Positions 36,739 through 39,271 of a stretch of DNA of 39,271 bases are shown in pieces; within the stretch, counting starts at the first letter, position 1; each line of letters begins with the position of its first letter. Below the pieces are notes generated by a model, which saw nothing but the letters and a program-made list of their open reading frames with translations, did not search any database and was not told the origin of the DNA. The DNA is from Gammaproteobacteria bacterium (GTDB taxonomy: Bacteria; Pseudomonadota; Gammaproteobacteria; Burkholderiales; Burkholderiaceae_C), in assembly GCA_018815325.1 (NCBI GenBank), contig JAHIYE010000027.1:1-39271 (forward strand). Direction: 5' to 3'. A program made the position numbers and the translations under genes.

Positions 36739-38304
36739 ATGACACCACAAGCCCGCTACATCCTGATGCACGATGATGACAACGTTGCCATCATCGTGAA
36801 CGATGGCGGCCTGCCGGCTGGTGCCGTGTTCCCGTCGGGGCTGACTTTGCGCGACAAGGTGCCGCAAGGCCACAAGGTCGCGCTGGTGGATATTCCAGCC
36901 GGTGAGGTGGTACGCCGCTACAACGTCAGCATTGGCCGTGCCCGCAGCGACATTCCGGCCGGCAGCTGGGTGCACGAGCGCTTGCTGGAGATGCCGGCGG
37001 CGCGCGAGTTGCTGGGGCTGCCGATGGCGACACGAGCCCAACCCACGTTGCCGCCGCTGGAAGGCCATACCTTCGAGGGTTATCGCAACGCCGACGGCTC
37101 GGTGGGCACCCGCAACATCCTGGCCATCACGACCACCGTGCAGTGCGTCGCCGGGGTGGTTGCCAATGCCGTGCGCCGCATCAAGGATGAGCTCTTGCCG
37201 CAGTACCCGCACGTAGATGATGTGGTGGGACTGGAACACAGTTACGGCTGCGGTGTGGCCATCGATGCGCCCGATGCCGTGATCCCGATCCGCACGTTGC
37301 GCAACATCAGCCTGAACCCGAACTTCGGCGGTGAAGTCATGGTGGTGAGCCTGGGCTGTGAAAAATTGCAGCCCGAACGCCTGCTGCCGCCTGGCTCCTT
37401 CCCCATCGTTGATGAACGCTCACCCGAGGCTGGCCCCGAGACCATCTGCCTGCAAGCCGAACGGCATGTCGGCTTCATGTCCATGATTGACGACATCGTG
37501 CAGAGTGCCAAACCCCATCTGGAGCGTCTGAACGCACGCCGCCGTGAGACTGTGCCTGCCAGTGAACTGGTTGTGGGGGTGCAATGCGGCGGTAGCGACG
37601 CCTTCAGCGGTGTCACTGCCAACCCGGCAGTTGGCTTTGCTGCTGATCTGCTGGTACGTGCAGGCGCCACCATCATGTTCAGTGAGAACACCGAAGTACG
37701 CGATGCCGTCGATCAATTGACCGCACGCGCGGCCTCAACTGAGGTGGCTGACGCCATCGTGCGTGAGCTTGGCTGGTATGACCGTTATCTGGAGCGCGGT
37801 CGCGTGGACCGCAGTGCCAACACCACGCCGGGCAACAAGGCGGGGGGGCTGTCCAATATCGTTGAGAAGGCAATGGGCTCCATCATCAAGAGCGGTACCG
37901 CACCGATTGCCGGTGTGCTCTCGCCGGGCGACAGCCTGCGCGCGCAGGGATTGCCAAAGGGGCTGATCTATGCCGCTACGCCAGCCAGTGATTTCATCTG
38001 TGGCACGCTGCAACTGGCGGCCGGCATGAACCTGCACATCTTCACCACTGGCCGCGGCACGCCATACGGTCTGGCTGAATGCCCTGTCATCAAGGTAGCG
38101 ACCCGCAGCGACCTGGCCCGGCGCTGGCACGACCTCATGGACCTGGACGCGGGCCGTATCGCAACGGGCGAGCTCAGCATCGAAGAACTCGGTTGGGAAC
38201 TGTTCCGCCTGATGCTGGATGTCGCCAGCGGCAAGAAGACCTGGGCCGAACACTGGAAGCTGCACAACGCACTGGTGCTGTTCAACCCCGCCCCGGTGAC
38301 CTGA
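36739..38304 (+). CDS. garD: Galactarate dehydratase
   Basis: 521 residues from the ATG at 36739; an open frame extends 96 bases upstream but overlaps the receptor fragment. It is a UxaA/GarD family protein: an N-terminal SAF-like domain ([14 protein letters not shown]), then [53 protein letters not shown] and SENTEVRDA (Cys and His residues for the metal). E. coli GarD has 523 residues. It dehydrates galactarate to 5-keto-4-deoxyglucarate, the same product as that of GudD. garL follows 48 bases later. Confidence 0.93.
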   Translation: MTPQARYILMHDDDNVAIIVNDGGLPAGAVFPSGLTLRDKVPQGHKVALVDIPAGEVVRRYNVSIGRARSDIPAGSWVHERLLEMPAARELLGLPMATRAQPTLPPLEGHTFEGYRNADGSVGTRNILAITTTVQCVAGVVANAVRRIKDELLPQYPHVDDVVGLEHSYGCGVAIDAPDAVIPIRTLRNISLNPNFGGEVMVVSLGCEKLQPERLLPPGSFPIVDERSPEAGPETICLQAERHVGFMSMIDDIVQSAKPHLERLNARRRETVPASELVVGVQCGGSDAFSGVTANPAVGFAADLLVRAGATIMFSENTEVRDAVDQLTARAASTEVADAIVRELGWYDRYLERGRVDRSANTTPGNKAGGLSNIVEKAMGSIIKSGTAPIAGVLSPGDSLRAQGLPKGLIYAATPASDFICGTLQLAAGMNLHIFTTGRGTPYGLAECPVIKVATRSDLARRWHDLMDLDAGRIATGELSIEELGWELFRLMLDVASGKKTWAEHWKLHNALVLFNPAPVT

Positions 38305-38352
38305 TTCAATCACTTATATTTCAATTCTCCACCAACCTGGACTTACATCACC

Positions 38353-39135
38353 ATGAATCAAAAAACTCCTTACCAGGCATTTCCCAACAGTTTCAAGCGC
38401 GACTTGCTGGCGAGCAAGCAACTTATCGGTTGCTGGTGTTCGCTGGCCAGTCCGATCACCACCGAGGTGTTGGGCCTGGCCGGCTTCGACTGGATACTGC
38501 TCGACGGCGAACATGCCCCCAATGATGTCGCCACCTTTATTCCGCAGCTGATGGCGCTGAAGGACAGCAGCAGTGCGCCGATTGTTCGCCCCTCCAGCAA
38601 CAATGCGGTGGAGATCAAGCGCTTGCTGGATGCTGGCTTTTACAACCTGATGGTGCCCATGGTGGAGAGTGCCGAGGATGCCCGCCGTGCGGTGGCCGCA
38701 ACACGCTACCCACCCCAGGGCATCCGGGGGGTGTCGATCTCGCATCGCGGCAACCGCTATGGCACCGTTGCGGATTATCTGAAAGTTGTCAACGAACAGG
38801 TCTGCGTGATCGTGCAGATCGAAAGCCGGGATGGCGCGGCCGCCGTGCGTGACATCGCCAAGGTCGATGGTGTGGACTGCATTTTTGTCGGGCCGGCTGA
38901 CCTGGCTGCCGCCATGGGGCATTTGGGCAACCCTTCGCACCCCGAGGTGCAGAAGGTCATCGCCGCGATCTTTGCGGACGCTAAGGCCGCAGGGAAACCC
39001 GCCGGCACGCTGGCGCCCGCAGATGCCGATGCCCGCCGTTATCTGGAGTGGGGCGCCACCTTCGTGGGTGTTGGCAGTGATCTGGGTGCATTTCGCAATG
39101 CCACTCAAGCCTTGCGCGACCGTTACCTCGCCTGA
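38353..39135 (+). CDS. garL: 2-dehydro-3-deoxyglucarate aldolase
   Basis: 260 residues of the HpcH/HpaI class II aldolase family. Visible parts are [30 protein letters not shown], the metal Glu in [10 protein letters not shown] and Asp in [14 protein letters not shown], and the substrate loop PQGIRGVS. It cleaves 5-keto-4-deoxyglucarate to pyruvate and tartronate semialdehyde. Given the gudD and garD neighbours, GarL is preferred over the homologous HpaI. Confidence 0.92.
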   Translation: MNQKTPYQAFPNSFKRDLLASKQLIGCWCSLASPITTEVLGLAGFDWILLDGEHAPNDVATFIPQLMALKDSSSAPIVRPSSNNAVEIKRLLDAGFYNLMVPMVESAEDARRAVAATRYPPQGIRGVSISHRGNRYGTVADYLKVVNEQVCVIVQIESRDGAAAVRDIAKVDGVDCIFVGPADLAAAMGHLGNPSHPEVQKVIAAIFADAKAAGKPAGTLAPADADARRYLEWGATFVGVGSDLGAFRNATQALRDRYLA

Positions 39136-39164
39136 GATTTACAGCCACCAACAGGACTATTTTC

Positions 39165-39271
39165 ATGACGCAAACCGCGCACAAACTCGGCTTCATCGGC
39201 CTCGGGATCATGGGCACGCCCATGGCCCTGAACCTCATCAAGGGTGGCCACACCCTGTTCGTCACCACCCG
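39165..39271 (+). CDS. garR: Tartronate semialdehyde reductase, 5' end
   Basis: Only the first 35 codons lie in the window. They contain the Rossmann motif LGFIGLGIMGTPMALNL of the beta-hydroxyacid dehydrogenase family. Following garL by 29 bases, it is most likely 2-hydroxy-3-oxopropionate reductase, which turns tartronate semialdehyde into D-glycerate. Other beta-hydroxyacid dehydrogenases share this N terminus, so the call leans on context. Confidence 0.82.
   Translation, partial: MTQTAHKLGFIGLGIMGTPMALNLIKGGHTLFVTT

Overview
The window reads as chromosomal DNA of a beta-proteobacterium of the order Burkholderiales, most likely family Comamonadaceae (Polaromonas/Rhodoferax/Variovorax/Acidovorax-like). 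The reasons are the high GC content with strong codon bias, the heat-shock order grpE-dnaK-dnaJ, a Bug-type (TctC) solute receptor plus the remnant of a second one, and several short dispersed repeats of the GCTAT-N6-TAGCT type that I recall as common in that family. No rRNA, tRNA, CRISPR array, prophage or insertion sequence is visible. Nearly everything is coding, and no gene-free stretch exceeds 300 bases.

Layout. 1-810: the 3' end of a hybrid histidine kinase. 818-5860 (minus): a lytic transglycosylase, then an overlapping MoxR/DUF58/transglutaminase operon. 5902-8974: a histone-deacetylase-like hydrolase, an 85-bp tandem repeat, an exported DsrE-like protein and an MscS channel. 9202-13892 (plus): etfB-etfA, an acyl-CoA dehydrogenase and a nitronate monooxygenase, with a perfect 26-bp palindrome just before etfB. 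13917-16720 (minus): a PAS-GGDEF protein, the tRNA hydroxylase TrhO and an EptA-like gene reduced to its membrane domain. 16787-20680 (minus): dnaJ, dnaK and grpE, with two near-consensus sigma-32 promoters, followed upstream by an FKBP isomerase, a FAH-family hydrolase and a small winged-helix regulator.

23000-32638 is the most coherent accessory block. A minus-strand operon encodes a crotonase, a feruloyl-CoA-synthase-like ligase, an SDR dehydrogenase, a complete Liv-type ABC importer (with LivM and LivG fused) and a MarR regulator. A divergent amidohydrolase faces it across an inverted repeat. The set fits import and CoA-dependent beta-oxidation of p-coumarate/ferulate-type phenylpropanoids: ligase, hydratase, dehydrogenase, then aryl-beta-ketoacyl-CoA hydrolase giving a hydroxybenzoate.

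32735-39271 is a hexarate (glucarate/galactarate) catabolic locus: a Bug receptor, gudD, a GntR/FCD regulator, then on the plus strand garD, garL and the start of garR. Between the regulator and garD lies a scar: the first third of a uronate dehydrogenase gene joined directly to the last quarter of a Bug-receptor gene that also carries a frameshift. This looks like a deletion that removed uronate oxidation but kept hexarate use. Two matching GntR-type operators, one in front of gudD and one in the divergent promoter region, suggest that the regulator controls both arms.
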